Origin: Bactericera cockerelli
Taxonomy: Eukaryota; Arthropoda; Insecta; Hemiptera; Triozidae
Assembly: GCA_024516035.1 (NCBI GenBank)
Contig: CM044957.1
Location: 18,373,224-18,437,223 of the forward strand
Direction of reading: 5' to 3'
DNA length: 64,000 bases
Shown here: positions 30,989-43,200 of the stretch, piece after piece
How positions within the stretch are numbered: position 1 is the first letter of the stretch
Layout: each line of letters starts with the position of its first letter
Translations under genes and position numbers: made by a program
The notes under the pieces: model-generated
What the model was told of the DNA's origin: nothing
The model's database searches: none
What the model saw: the letters and a program-made list of their open reading frames with translations, nothing else

Positions 30989-32250
30989 ATGGTGCTAAAT
31001 ATTCCAACTATTTTAAAACCTAATGGTCCTCAAAAAATCCACTTTTTTGATGTAACAAATGAAAGTAATGTGAATCTACAAAACATAAAAAGGTTAATTC
31101 TTGGTCTTGAAAATGCAAACATTGAATTCAATTTTATTAATAAAAACAACTTAAAACTGCTTCACAAAAAGCTTCCAACTAAGATCAGTGGTTCAAGAAA
31201 GAAAAACATCATTATCAAAGGACTGCAGAATGGTAACATATCACAGCTTGAATATCATGTTAATCGAATTCTCAACATAATAGACTACAACATACATTAT
31301 TTTAGTAAACTTGAGATCATTCATACTTACAATCACAATAACACTGTAGTTCTTAAAGTTCAATTACTATCAACCAGCACTGTCAAAAAGGTGCTAAGAC
31401 ACAGAAACAAATTGAAACTCAATAGAGAGTACAACACCCTATCAATTGTTGATGATAAATCACCCCAGGAAATTAAATATCTGAATCAAATAAGAGAAGA
31501 GCTTAACTTGAGAGTTCAAAATGGTGAGACCAATCTAACAATCAAATTCTGCAAAGGTACTCCTACTATAGTACGTCAACACCCTTCTAATTCCAACACT
31601 TATAGTAACATTGGTCTTCAGGAAATACATGCTCTGTACACAAATATAGCATCTTTACCTGCTAAGTTTCTGGACTTTTCTACTCATGTAACCACACTGA
31701 AGAAAAAACCTTCACTAATATTCCTGTCTGAAACCTGGTTAAATAGCAACATTTCCAATGCAGTTGTTACACTTTATGATTACACTTTACATAGATGTGA
31801 CCGGACTGAAAGTTCATCAGGTGGAGTTGCAGTCTATACACAGGATTCTTTCTTTGCCAAGCACAAGATTAAAATTACAGTGTTGACCAAAGATGCTTTT
31901 AATGGAATACAATCTTTGTGGATAAAACTTAAATCTAAATATTTTACAGTATTATGTGTATGTGTGTACAGAAAATGTGTTAACAATGTGAACAATGATA
32001 TTTTATTCTATGATGAGATAATCAAAGAACAAGCTAAATATGATAATGTTTTGATAGTTGGTGATTTCAATCTACCAAAAATAAATTGGGATCAATTATC
32101 AGCATCTACAAGATTAGAATCTGTAACTTTCATTGAAAAAGTTCTCTCAAGCGGCTTAAACCAAAATGTAGTTGAACCCACCCGTTTCCGTCAAGGAAAT
32201 ACACCATCACTTCTTGACCTAGTGCTAACAAAGAATAACACCCTTCTATC
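30989..32250 (+). pseudogene. CR1-like LINE ORF, part 1 (RRM-like region and endonuclease)
   Basis: The first ATG is at 30989. The N-terminal 200 residues contain NIIIKGLQ and TVVLKVQLLSTSTVKKVL, resembling the RRM-type fold of LINE ORF1 proteins (inference). Next comes an AP endonuclease domain: YTNIASLPAKF, FLSETWLN, GVAVYT, VGDFNLPKINWD and PSLLDLVLT. The ORF is cut after 32250 by the nested LINE, whose 11-base target duplication ends there. The codon is split TC|A, and the third base is supplied at 33958. ORF1-like and ORF2 parts share one frame with no stop between them. Confidence 0.85.
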
Positions 32251-33946
32251 TTCTTCTTAGCGTGCCTGTCCGGTTCGAACGTTGGCGATCATAATGGCTA
32301 TCTTAACTCTGTCAGCTGCTATCCTGAATAGTTGAGCAGAACTTTTATCAAACCAAGTTCTTAGATTGGCAAGCCATGATATTCTTCTTCTGCCTGGAGA
32401 TCTCTTGCCTTCTATTTTACCTTGCAGGATTCGTTGTAGCAATTCATATCTACTGTGGTTTCTCATAATGTGGCCAAGGTATTGTAGCTTGCGACACTTG
32501 ATGGTACTGGTGAGTTCTGGACTTTTATTCATTCTGCGTAAAACTTCTATGTTTGTGACTTTGTGTGTCCATGGTATTCTCAACATTCTTCTGTATAACC
32601 AAAGCTCAAAGGCTTCGATTTTGGCCGTGGTTGCCTTTGTCAGGGTCCATGTTTCTACGCCATACAGAAGAACAGAAAACACATAGCATCTTAGGAGGCG
32701 CAATTTTGTGTCTAGGGTAAGGTCATGGCTCTTGAATACTGCGCTCATTGAGTTGAAGACACTTCTAGCCTTTCCTATTCTGCACCTGATCTCTTGTGAG
32801 TTATCCCATTGCTCATTAATAATTGTACCTAGGTATGGATATTGCGAGACACGTTCTATTCTATTTGCCTTTATGTTGATATGTACGCCTTGGATATTTT
32901 CTTTGCTGATGACCATAAACTTGGTCTTTTTTGTGTTTATGTTCAGGCCGTACTTTTCACTTGTTTCGGTTATTTTGTTCATTAGCCTTTGTAATCCTTC
33001 TACGGTATTCGCGAACACGATAGTGTCATCTGCATAACGCAGGTTGTTGAGTTTGACTCCATTTACAGAAATTCCTTCTTCTAGATCAAGTAAGGCTTCT
33101 TTAAAGATGTGTTCGGAGTACAGGTTGAACAGCAGAGGGGATATGATACAGCCTTGCCTAACGCCCCTGCAAATCTTTACTTGGTCTGTAAAATCTTGAT
33201 CTACTCTTAAACTCGCAGTTTGGTTCCAATATAGATTGGCTATTACTCTCAGATCTTTCCCATCAATCTCTGCTTCTTTAAGTATATTTACCATATCTTC
33301 ATGTCTTACTCGGTCAAATGCTTTCTCATAATCAATTAGGCATGCAAAAACGTTACAATTAACGTCCCTGCATCGTTGGAATAACACCTGCAAGCTGAAC
33401 AGGGCTTCTCTAGTACCTACTGCGTTCAGAAATCCAAACTGATTGGGAGATATTTGTTCTTCACATTTGCTATATATTCTTTTATGAATGACTTTGAGAA
33501 ACATCTTTAGCAAGTGGCTCATTAAACTAATAGTGCGGTAGTCTCCGCATACCTTAGCTCCTGGTTTTTTTGGAAGTGTTATAAACTCAGATTTTAGCCA
33601 TTCCGGGGGTATATTACCAGTTGTGTATATTTGGTTGAATATTTCTGTTATCATCTTAACATTGTCTCCTTCTAGTAATTTTAAGAATTCTGCTTGGATA
33701 TGGTCTGGGCCTGCTGCTTTCCCGTCCTTCATTTGTTTTATAGCGCCTTCTACTTCATCTATTAGAATGTCTGGTCCTGTTGTGTCTACTATATTGGGTT
33801 CTTCTGTTGTTCTATTATCATGGAATAGTTTTTCTAGGTATTTTTCCCATGTTTTCTTTTTTTCTTCTTTATTAATGATCAGGTTTCCTCTATCATCTTC
33901 TAGTTTCCCGTTGTTAAGTTTACGAAACTTTCCTGTTGCTTCTTTT
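32251..33946 (-). mobile_element. 5'-truncated LINE nested in the CR1-like LINE, 11-bp target duplication
   Basis: The exact direct repeat ACCCTTCTATC occurs at 32240-32250 and 33947-33957. On the minus strand the element begins inside its ORF and ends just after the stop (TAA at 32257-32259) with an AAGAAGAA tail, so its 3' UTR is practically absent. Very short UTRs with simple-repeat tails are typical of RTE-type LINEs; the clade is inferred. Confidence 0.9.
32257..33946 (-). pseudogene. Endonuclease-reverse transcriptase ORF of the nested LINE (5'-truncated)
   Basis: The frame is uninterrupted from the truncation point (VKEATGKFRKL) to the stop, about 562 residues. Motifs in order: LPKKPGAKVCGDYRTISLM, SPNQFGFLNAVGTREALF, CLIDYEKAFDRV (catalytic Asp), CRGVRQGCIISPLLFNLYSE, NLRYADDTIVF (catalytic YADD at 33025-33036), FSVLLYGVETWTL, WLYRRMLRIPW, LQYLGHIMRN and GRRRISWL. 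The RT domain is complete and the endonuclease is missing. The first nine residues of the open frame beyond 33946 are antisense of the host LINE and are not part of it. Confidence 0.9.
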
Positions 33947-33957
33947 ACCCTTCTATC

Positions 33958-36121
33958 ACATATTAATATCTCCAATCCAATTGGAAAGAGTGATCATGTA
34001 TGTATTGATTTTACCATCCAGTTCCTTACACCAAAAAGTCAAAACCCAAGAAAGTTCAATCATCACTCTGTCAGACTCATCAATCATGAACTTCTAAGTG
34101 AAAACTTAAGTAATGTAAATTGGGAGAATTTAAAAAACCTAGAAAATACTAACTTAAAATGGAATGATTTCAAATCTACTTTACATAAATTAATTGCTGA
34201 TGCCACATATGAGAAAAAACTTAGAATAAACTCTATGAAACCATGGATAGACAATCATGTCTATGACCTAATAAGGACCAAAAGTCAAGTATGGACAAGA
34301 TTTAAAGCAAACAAATCATCAGAACTATTCAATGATTACAGATTATTTTCAAATCACCTCACTGAAGTGCTAAAACAGTTGAAGGCTAACTATGAATACA
34401 AACTTTTAAATAAGGAAAATCTTAAACCTCTGTACAACTATATTAAAAAGTCCTCCAATTCAATAGTATCACTACCCAGAGTTTACAAACAAGGAACTGA
34501 GGAAGCATGTGAAAATGACCTGGGAGCTGCTAACATCTTTGCACAACACTTTGAATCTGTTTACATAAATGAACCGTTGGGTCCGTACCATGATATTGCT
34601 TCACCTGAAAACCTCAATTCTCTCTTGGAAGTCCAATTCACCCCCAATGTAGTACATGATGAACTGATCAAGCTAAAACCAAGTGCTTCCTGTGGGCTTG
34701 ATGACATCTCTCCATGCATTTTAAAAACTCATGCTATTAATCTTTCTCAACCTCTGTCCCATCTATTTGAGTCATCTTTCTGCAGCGGTGAAGTACCCGA
34801 TGATTGGAGATTTGCTAAAATTGTTCCAATTTACAAGAATGGAAACAAGCTGAGTCCCAACACCTACAGACCTATTAGTCTTACAAGTGTTTGCTCTAAA
34901 GTCATGGAACGTGTCATCAAATCAACAATGTCTCCCTTCATCATGGACAATAATGTGATCCCTGTTCATCAACATGGTTTTGTTCCTGGCCTTTCCACCT
35001 TTACCAACCTTTTGTACTGTACTGATGCCTGGACAAGGAGTCTTGATAGTAATATTCCTGTTGACGTCATATACTTGGACTTTGCAAAGGCCTTTGATAA
35101 TGTTCCAACCAATAGACTACTTACCAAACTACAACACCATGGAATCAAAGGAAATTTGTTAAACTGGATTCAATCTTTTCTTAACAATAGAAAGTTTGTT
35201 GTTAAAGTTGGTGACTCCTTATCAACTGAACATCCTATTACAACTGGTGTAGGTCAAGGTACAGTTCTTGCTGCTTTATTATTCATCATATACATTGCTG
35301 ACCTGCCCCAAAACATCTCTAGCCATTATGCCCAGTTTGCAGACGATTCCAAAATTTTTGGTTCCGCTATAGAATATGTTCATCTCTGCAATGACATTTG
35401 GGCTATCGAATGTTGGAGTGTTCAATGGCTTATACCTCTCAACAAGTCCAAGTGTACAGTACTTCATTTAGGAAAAAACAATCCCCATCAGCAATACTCT
35501 TTTCAATCTGGTGAACCACTTAAAGCTGTTCTGCATCAAAAAGATCTGGGTACTATTGTTGATTCCAACCTATCCTGGGATGAACACATAGTAACTATCA
35601 TCAAGAAATGTAATAGTAAAATCTATCTATATAAGAGAGTTTTTGAAAACAAGTCACCCTATTTTATTCTCACTTTGTATCGCTCTTATATTAGACCTGT
35701 ACTTGACTATAATGCCTCTGTTTGGAATCCTCATTTACAAAAACACATTATTGCCTTAGAAAGAGTTCAAAAATCCTTCACCAAACTTCCAAAATCTCTT
35801 AAAAACAAATCATATGAGGACAGATTAAAATGCTTACATTTAACTACTTTAGAAAAAAGAAGACAAAGAGGTGACTTGATTTTCATGTTTATTATTTTAA
35901 AAGATCTGATAAATTTTGACCTAAAATACATGTTTAATTTTAATAATAGGGAATCTAGAAGAGGCCATTCAATGCTTCTTAAGAAAGAAACTTTTAAGAG
36001 GGATTTGAGAAAATTCTTCTTCTCAAATAGACAGTTTGAGTTGTGGAACACACTTCCTGATTTTGCCATTTCATTAACATCAGTTGAATCTTTCAAAATC
36101 AATCTAGATAAAATAGCATAG
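33958..36121 (+). pseudogene. CR1-like LINE ORF, part 2 (reverse transcriptase and C-terminus)
   Basis: Continues part 1 in frame (NISNPIGKSDHVCIDF, the usual end of the endonuclease domain). RT motifs: FAKIVPIYKNGN, YRPISLTSVCSKVMERVI, HQHGFVPGLST, YLDFAKAFDNVPTNRLL (catalytic Asp), VGQGTVLAALLFIIYI, FADDSKIF (catalytic DD, about 35337-35348), LNKSKCTVLHLGKN, LGTIVDSNLSWDEHI, RPVLDYNASVWNP, LWNTLPD and VESFKINLDK. Joined with part 1 the ORF would be 1142 residues with no stop, so this copy was probably coding-competent when the nested LINE landed. Confidence 0.9.
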
Positions 36122-36928
36122 TGACTTGTCTTGTCAGTATGAAAGGTATTACCTATCACTCAATATTTGAATACTAATAATAAATAAAGGACCCACCAAC
36201 CTAATACTTATCTACAATATGTATATGTTATTTTGCAATGGTGTTTCACATATTACTATGAGATGTGGTTTTGGGGCCGATTGCACCCGGCTTTGGGGGC
36301 TGCTGGGTGCCGGGTTGGGACGGCTGTTTATGACTGGTTGGTCCTCATCAGCTAACAGTCCGCGGCGACTGTCCTGGCCTGGCCCCTGAGTGATTCTCGG
36401 AGTTGGTGGGGTTAGCTTGGAATCCATATCTCATGTTAATAATTAATAATAATAAATGCTAATTAATAATAATGTTGGTGTATGGTGGTACCTTGAGTAC
36501 CTAAATTTTATAATTATGTTTTCTTTTTTAGTTTTTATTTTGTTTCCTTTATCTTATCTTATTTTGTTTTACCATTTGTGTTCATTTTTTTATATTTTTA
36601 GTGTCAAACATTAAAGCAGGATTGACTTGTTCCTGGCTGGGTTTTTTCTCAAGTAAAGACCGGGCTCTGGGTAAATATTGCGTCCCTTAGAACTAGTTTC
36701 ACGGTCAATTCAAAACTCGAAACCCAACTTAAGGGCTTTGTTTGGAGAGGCCCAGCTGGGGTTGGAGCTGGTCCTGTTTTGAAGTTGACCCTTACTTTGT
36801 TCCTATTATTATTTTTGTTCAACTATTTTTCTATTTGATTTTTAATTATTTGCCTGAGTTGGAACTTTTTCTGGGTGAAATAGTAGTATACTCCACCCTT
36901 GTAAGAAATAAATAAATAAATAAATAAT

Positions 36929-37493
36929 ACTAAATTTTCCGCAGCTATCTACAGAATTACTTACAAAATAAACATAATACATTAAATTTATTATCAAAAA
37001 GTAGATATCTACTTATGCTGAAGGATTTATAGCGAGCGATCTAAGAGCACTCAAAGAGATAACTTCCATGCAAATTCATCAATTTCCGGGAACTGCATCC
37101 AAAGCTATCAAAGAAACAACCTTATTTGAAATGAGGACCATCATCTCTACCTTCCCCCTTCCCCGCGCTCTATCCCCAGGGATATGACTATAAAACAGGA
37201 ATAAAATACCTCTTCAGTCTAGTTGTGAAATTCAGAAGTACCATTTTAGGATTAAAAGCTCTGTTATCTAAAGTATAGTAGTGCTTTATTTAGACTGTCG
37301 ATGTCGGCTCGAGACAGGAAGTCTCATTACGCTAACAGTTTAGCGATGCAATTCATAAGGTATCACAGATCAATTGCAATCAAACGAAGATTCCTTCTAC
37401 AACTATTAGATAGATAATTTCCCTTCTCTACATACGTACAAAAATAAAAAGCTTAAACTTAATATGAACTATCCACCTGTTGACAGAATATTA
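36929..37493. other. No gene recognised
   Basis: AT-rich flank of the LINE 3' end. No coding potential or repeat was found. Confidence 0.55.
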
Positions 37494-37580
37494 ATCATCA
37501 TCATAGGGTGGCGTCATCGTGAACGATGGTAGCCAGACAGTGGAGGAATGACTCACCACTTCTACCACTGTCTTTACAAT
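37494..37580 (+). repeat. Dispersed repeat D, copy 3 (truncated)
   Basis: Carries the core TGGCGTCATCGTGAACGATG to CACTGTCTTTACAA and then stops. The 3' half present in other copies is absent. Confidence 0.75.
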
Positions 37581-37810
37581 ATTAATACTGATTAAAAATA
37601 AAACTTTTCGCTTCGTTAGACTAGGAAGGAACTCTTGTTTCAGGGAGTGAAAGGTCTATATGATTAAAATAATCGTATCATAATAGGTAATACCTACCTA
37701 CCTAGTCCAATACTTTCACTTTAAAATGCACCCTTACTCTTCTTCTTCTTTCACTTTTTCCCTTACTAAACCTCCTTGGGGTTCACTAATCCTACAATGT
37801 TCAATGATTA

Positions 37811-37856
37811 GTGACTAACTAACCCACTTCGTTGTTGAGGTGGGTTAGTTAGTCAC
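37811..37856. repeat. Perfect 17-bp hairpin with a tandem half copy
   Basis: GTGACTAACTAACCCAC (37811-37827) is followed by a 12-base loop and the exact complement (37840-37856). The right arm plus loop (CGTTGTTGAGGTGGGTTAG) is repeated once more at 37859-37877 with one change. It may be a small MITE remnant. No gene was recognised in 37581-38433. Confidence 0.8.
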
Positions 37857-38433
37857 CTCGTGGTTGAGGTGGGTTAGTACTGTCACTCTTACCTTCTTAT
37901 TCCACATTTTTTTTTTTAGAACTCTGTTAGGGGTGTCAATTATTTGTATTATTGTCTTATAACCTGACAAAACTACTCCCCACCGTTTAACGTCCCCCAG
38001 AGAGACAATGCACTCTTATTATAGATATCAAAATGCCTCATTTCAGTCTCTGAACCTTTAATCTTTCTTGTTGTTTTGAAACTCTCTGGACTCGAACATC
38101 CAGCCTTGTGACTCTGAGTCTTGCTAAAAACTCAAATTGACATTGAAGAGGAAGCACAGTGTCGCCATTATATGAACGTTTGCAGAAACAAAATGGAGTG
38201 AGGTATCAATTTTTCTTCTGAATATAAACTTCAATCACATCTCGTCCTTGGAGCTTGGAGGTACAGCATTTGTTGCAGGGACACGCATTAGTACCTACTG
38301 TCAGTTGTCAGATAATAGTCGGAGATGCCAAAACTTTGGCAAAAGATTTGAGTACTTGTGTACAATACATAGAACTAGTTACTTGAGAGATTTGTGACCA
38401 TATCATCAATAATAAAGAAATGGTTAAGGAGTT

Positions 38434-38555
38434 GAGGGCCGAATTATAAAATAGGATTAAATTTAAATTAAGCCGAACATTGTCTCTCAAGTCGGCATAA
38501 AGTGTGCTGTGATGGATTGGTACTTCGACTTGAGTTAGTATATAATTTGGCCCTT
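38434..38555. mobile_element. Small MITE, GGGCCGAATTAT ends (copy 1)
   Basis: GAGGGCCGAATTATAAAATA at the left and a complementary TATAATTTGGCCCTT at the right, with a 120-base non-coding interior. It has ends in common with the MITE at 38649. Confidence 0.6.
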
Positions 38556-38648
38556 AATGTCAATTATGAATTAGATTCAGTATGCTCTGTTTGTATGCAC
38601 AGACGCAGCGATACACAAAAGCGAATATTGGGAGAATAATTGACGTCT

Positions 38649-38790
38649 AAGGGCCGAATTATGAAACAGTACTATCACTTAACTCAGGCCATAAGGCGCT
38701 GTGATTTGTTGAAATTCCCACCTATAGATGTCATGTGAAGTGATAGTGTCCACTTACATTAATCTAATCCTGTTTCATAATTCGGACCTG
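38649..38790. mobile_element. Small MITE, GGGCCGAATTAT ends (copy 2)
   Basis: Left AAGGGCCGAATTATGAAACA, right TGTTTCATAATTCGGACCT, plus an internal inverted pair ACTATCACTT/AAGTGATAGT. Non-coding. Confidence 0.7.
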
Positions 38791-39598
38791 AGAATGTAGT
38801 GAAAATTATTAAAATACTTTAATGATCAAACTCCCTAAAATTCAGACTCATTGCTAAGTGCGAGGTATCAGCTAGTCTAGCAGGATAAGGAGCTTAGTGC
38901 ACGTAGCTATAAGCCAAGGATCAGCGCCGATATCATTCTATTAAATTAAGGACATAGCCGGATTAAGGTAATCAGAGGAGGGAATAGCAGGGTTAGAGTA
39001 AGGGATGGGGAAATCAATGACTATTACTTCTCACCCTGAGGCTGCAGGGGGGAGGAGGGAGGGCGTTGTTTTTCAAATGAAGCCATAGGTGGAATTCCTA
39101 TAACTTCCTGCCTTGTCTACTATACTATATTACCTACAAGTTGGGGGGTAACTGCTAGGTCTCTGTATGTACATACAACTTTTACAATATTTGAAAGGTC
39201 TCATACTATTTGAGTCGAAAAGTGACGAAAAATTAATTCATCTGACACCAGTGAATTTAAACATCTACCTTTATTTGTAATTTTTTATTTCACTGAATAT
39301 CGGAGATATAACTTTATTCACATTACCTGTAGGTCTATGTATTATGTCTAATGTTAATGCTCTGAATTAAGGTAAACTATTTCATTTTGTGAAGACAAAA
39401 ATACACCACTAATTTTAATTATAATTCTGTGGTATAGACCTAACTCGTGACTGAGTGACTTATAGAGATATTTGCTAATGTTCCAATTAGTTACTTTTTA
39501 GAGAATTTTCGAATCAGGCGAATATGGGTAGAGTTGTGTAGAGATGACCCAAAATTCAGTATTCCGTCCTGGTGCAGTTTTTATTCTTATATTTCATA
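38791..39598. other. No gene recognised
   Basis: AT-rich with a short purine-rich patch at 39048-39066. Confidence 0.55.
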
Positions 39599-39600
39599 TA

Positions 39601-39852
39601 CAGGGTTGTCCAAAATTTATGTTTGCAATAAAATATTTCGTCCATTTTTGCTATACATATGAAAATAAAACTTTATACTAAATACATTTTTAAAATCTAA
39701 AATTGAAACCAAAACCCAGTTTTGGATTACTTAATGAAAAATTATCAACAATATATAACATCAGCTAGGTGTATAAACAAAAAGATGTGTTAACGTTTCA
39801 AACGGGGATGCATTTTTTTAGGCTATGTAAACATAAGTTTTAGACCACCCTG
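39601..39852. mobile_element. 252-bp MITE with CAGGGTG-type ends
   Basis: The left end CAGGGTTGTCCAAAATTTAT and the complement of the right end CAGGGTGGTCTAAAACTTAT match with about four differences and continue (GTTTGC/GTTTAC). TA flanks lie at 39599-39600 and 39853-39854. Confidence 0.85.
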
Positions 39853-40069
39853 TATACTGAGTTTGGACTTCACCGATGATATTTTCACTCACAAAAATAT
39901 GCACAAGTTCGCATATTATCCGTGGGTAGTGAGAGCTTTACCAGAAATATTTTGTTTCACTTGCCAGAAATCTATTTGGGCGTAGTACGGTACTGGGTAT
40001 CCATTACAAACATGTGCGTCACGTTTGTTTTTCTCCTCTCTGTATACGGCTCTGATGAAAGTGTCTATC

Positions 40070-40262
40070 CTGTCCCAGTAGCTCAGTGGTAAAGGCGGCT
40101 CTCTGTAAATCCAGAGATTCTAGAGGTCGTGGGATCGAAACCCAGCCGGGACATGACAAGGTATCCTCCCTTTTTGGGATTTTACCGCATGTAATAATAT
40201 GTCCTGGGCTTACTGCTGGAATAATGGGACTTTAATAGTCCTAATCGAGCAGTATAAATAAG
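40070..40262 (+). mobile_element. SINE family C, complete head and tail
   Basis: The tRNA-like head TGTCCCAGTAGCTCAGTGGT with B-box GGATCGAAACCC and a paired CGGGACA 3' stem is followed by TGACAAGGTATCCTCCC and CTTACTGCTGGAATAATGGG. The A/B-box decay and the attached tail shared with 27845, 47815 and 55025 identify it as a SINE and not a tRNA gene. Confidence 0.85.
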
Positions 40263-43200
40263 GCAAAATTATTGTGTCCTGTATCCTCTTGTGTCTATCC
40301 TGTATTTAACTCCATACATGGTTTGCATTTTAAAGTGTGAATCCATTCAATTTCAACTAGAAACAAAGGACACTCTCAAAATTGTTTTTCAATTTTCGAA
40401 ATTTCAACAACAACAAAAATACTTTCAACTTTGAATTTTTATTTGTTTGTTTACGTTTTGTTTTTCCAACGGTCTCCTTGACATTTGGGTTTATGTAGGA
40501 ATCATCGAGGTATATGAAGCGAGGGATAATATTCCACTTTTCCAAAACCTATTCACCCGGAAAAGCCATAAAACTGTCAGGACAGAGTTACAGCATTATC
40601 TGTATAGTCTAGAGATAGTGAATCTAGTGGCGTGGCCTAGGGAAAGCAGAGGAGAACCAAGTGAACTAGTTCTTCTCCAACTACCTCTCATTTCTCCAAT
40701 TACAATTTTGTGTTTCCTCCAATTTTGCCAAACGCCGTTGTATAGTCGTGAATACTTCAAAGGACGAGAGATAAAAAAATTCTCTTAACATTGATAATTT
40801 ACTATTATAACAATACCTATATTATTATTTTAACAAAGTCAATTGCGTAAAATGAAAATACAATGTGTAAATTAAACAATAATTATTATTTTCTGTACAG
40901 TAATGTTCACAGTTTAATATTGTGATGATCCTCTAGTCCTCTTGAATCTTGTTACATCTTCAAATCCTAAAATGTCCTGATTAGTAAGTTTGATTTCAGG
41001 ATAGAGATAATATATAGGGGGAGCTCTGCCCTGCCTATTCTCCCCTCTGCGTCTCTCACTTTCCACAGCTCTATTTAAATAATTGAATTTATTTCCCAGT
41101 TTTCCTCCTCTCTTCAATCTAACTTTCTTTTTTTCTCTCTCTCTCTCTCTCTTTTCCCCCCACTTTCTTATACTCTCCCTCACTCCCCCTTCTCTTTATC
41201 TGTCATATTTTTTCCCTCTTGACTCTTCTTTCTTCTTACAAGAGCTGAAATTGGTCAAACTAGGGATGTGGCAAGAGACGGAGAGCTTCAAATTAATTTC
41301 CATTTTGTTAATTGAAAGTAATGTTAGAATAGATAGAGAGAGAGGGAGAGGGAGAGGGAGAGAGAGAGAGAAAGAAAGAGGCAGGAGGGGGTATATAAGG
41401 GAAGTAGAGAAAGAGAAATTTGGGAACAAACTTTTGGGACACAACAAAGAACAAAAGCTATTCATTTACGTTGTGGTCTGTTCTCCCTCTCCCTAGCTCA
41501 TATCTGCCTCCCTTCTTCTCTAGGTATAATTTCCTATCTCTGTTTCTTCCTTTCTCTATAACTACCTCTTCATCTTTACCTCTATTTTTCCTCCCCTATA
41601 TATATCTCCTCCCCTCTCTCCTCCTCCCTTGCTGGCGGGGGAATCACCCAGATTCCAATATCAACGACCACAAACATAACTCCCAAATCATCGGTCTGGC
41701 GGGTATGAAATATGAATGCTCTAGTATGGTTTTGACCTTCATCTGATGCTCAGAAAATTTGGGAAAATTTTGACTGAATTCAAATACCCTTTTATTTACC
41801 GCCCTCTCTAGTTAGATCATTGAGATTGCATGTCGTCGGTTAGAGTTGTGACTCATATTAACATTAATAGCAACATAAATTACAAAATAATTATATGTTA
41901 CTGATAGTTCTATTAACACATTAATTTAATAAGTAAACTCATAATTTTTTATTACTTATAACTACCTATTTATCATATTATCAATGTGATTGATTTTTTG
42001 TTGTTGTTGCTTCTATCAAAAACAAACAAAATTATCAATCATTTTATTCAAACAGCGGATTTTGTTTTCAAGAGCCGCAGTATTTTTCGGACCCTCTATA
42101 TCACGTGACTATTAAATTACAATTATGTGAACTGTGCTGAATTCTCCTCATTGTGCAATAAAATTGTAATTTGAAATATTTCAGTCTCTCCCTTCTTTTT
42201 CTTCCTCTCCTTTACCACCTTCCCTCTCCACTCTCTCTCCTCCCTTCTCACCTCCTCTCATAATTCATACCTTCGCATGTGCCTCTCTTATATTTCTCCT
42301 TTATCACTATTTTTCACTCAAGGTCAACATTTTAATAAAATAATTTATTTTTTTAGATAAAAAAATTATCCATGAACTCATATACCAGTGAAAAATATAA
42401 ACAATATTAAGGCCATCTTTTTAGGCACAAAAATTCCATAGCACAAGGAAAAATAAATTTACGGCCCATCCAGTGTTCTTTCCCTTCCTAAGCACAGACA
42501 CAAAGGCCTTTCCGGCTTTCGCAACCTTTCTTCTGCTATCATAATACATAATATATGCATATAAATTACAGTTATAGTATCTACCAGTAGTATCAAAACA
42601 GAGAATAAGATATTATCTTGCCCCAGTTTAGATGGTAAAAAATGAACAAGGGCCCTAGAAGAAATAAACTGGACCTTATTTTGTCTGGGGAAGAAAAGGA
42701 TTGAAATTTGTAATATTCCTGTATTATCTCTTTGCTCTTCCTCTCTTCACTCACTCCCTTCTTATCTTCCTATCCAGTATTTCCCTTCTCTCCTTCCCTT
42801 CTATTTCAGTAAGTCTCTGTTTGTCTCCTTTTCTCTCACTTTCTCCCCCCAGCCTCTCTTTCTCACTAATGTTTGCTATCAACAAACTAATAACCTCTTT
42901 GGGTCTCCCCAGCTACCGCAAACTAGAATGAAAATAGTAAAATTAAAATATACTGCTAAATATGGACACAATACTTCCTCGTGAATGGTTCACAGCATTA
43001 TAATATATAAAAAAATATTGAATTTCTAATTTCGATATATTCTGAGATTTTTTTACTAAAATTATTCACATTTTTTTAATCTTGACATAATATAATTATT
43101 TTAAATTTGACTTTTGAGACATCTCTGTCGTTCTCTTATTTTTTTGTGCTTTTGTTTGTATTTTTTTGTAAATATTCTTTTTTGTAAATTGATCATGTAC

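Larger units (their letters stand above)
30768..36928 (+). mobile_element. CR1-like LINE, apparently full length, interrupted by another LINE
   Basis: The 5' UTR (from about 30768, boundary uncertain) precedes a long ORF that resumes after a nested element (32251-33957 including one duplication copy) and stops at 36121. The 3' UTR of about 780 bases includes a GC-rich part (36258-36425) and ends in an AAAT repeat at 36905-36928, the presumed 3' tail. No flanking duplication was identified. The RT motifs (FADDSK, GVGQGTVLAALLF, RPVLDYNASVWNP) point to the CR1/jockey group. Confidence 0.85.

Noticed and set aside
33623..33957. N-terminal extension of the open frame that leads into the CR1-like RT
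   Set aside because: These bases are the antisense of the nested LINE. The true upstream coding sequence is 30989-32250 across the insertion.
40079..40152. Possible tRNA gene with cloverleaf-like parts
   Set aside because: The B-box is altered and a shared SINE tail follows. Three other copies show it is a SINE family.
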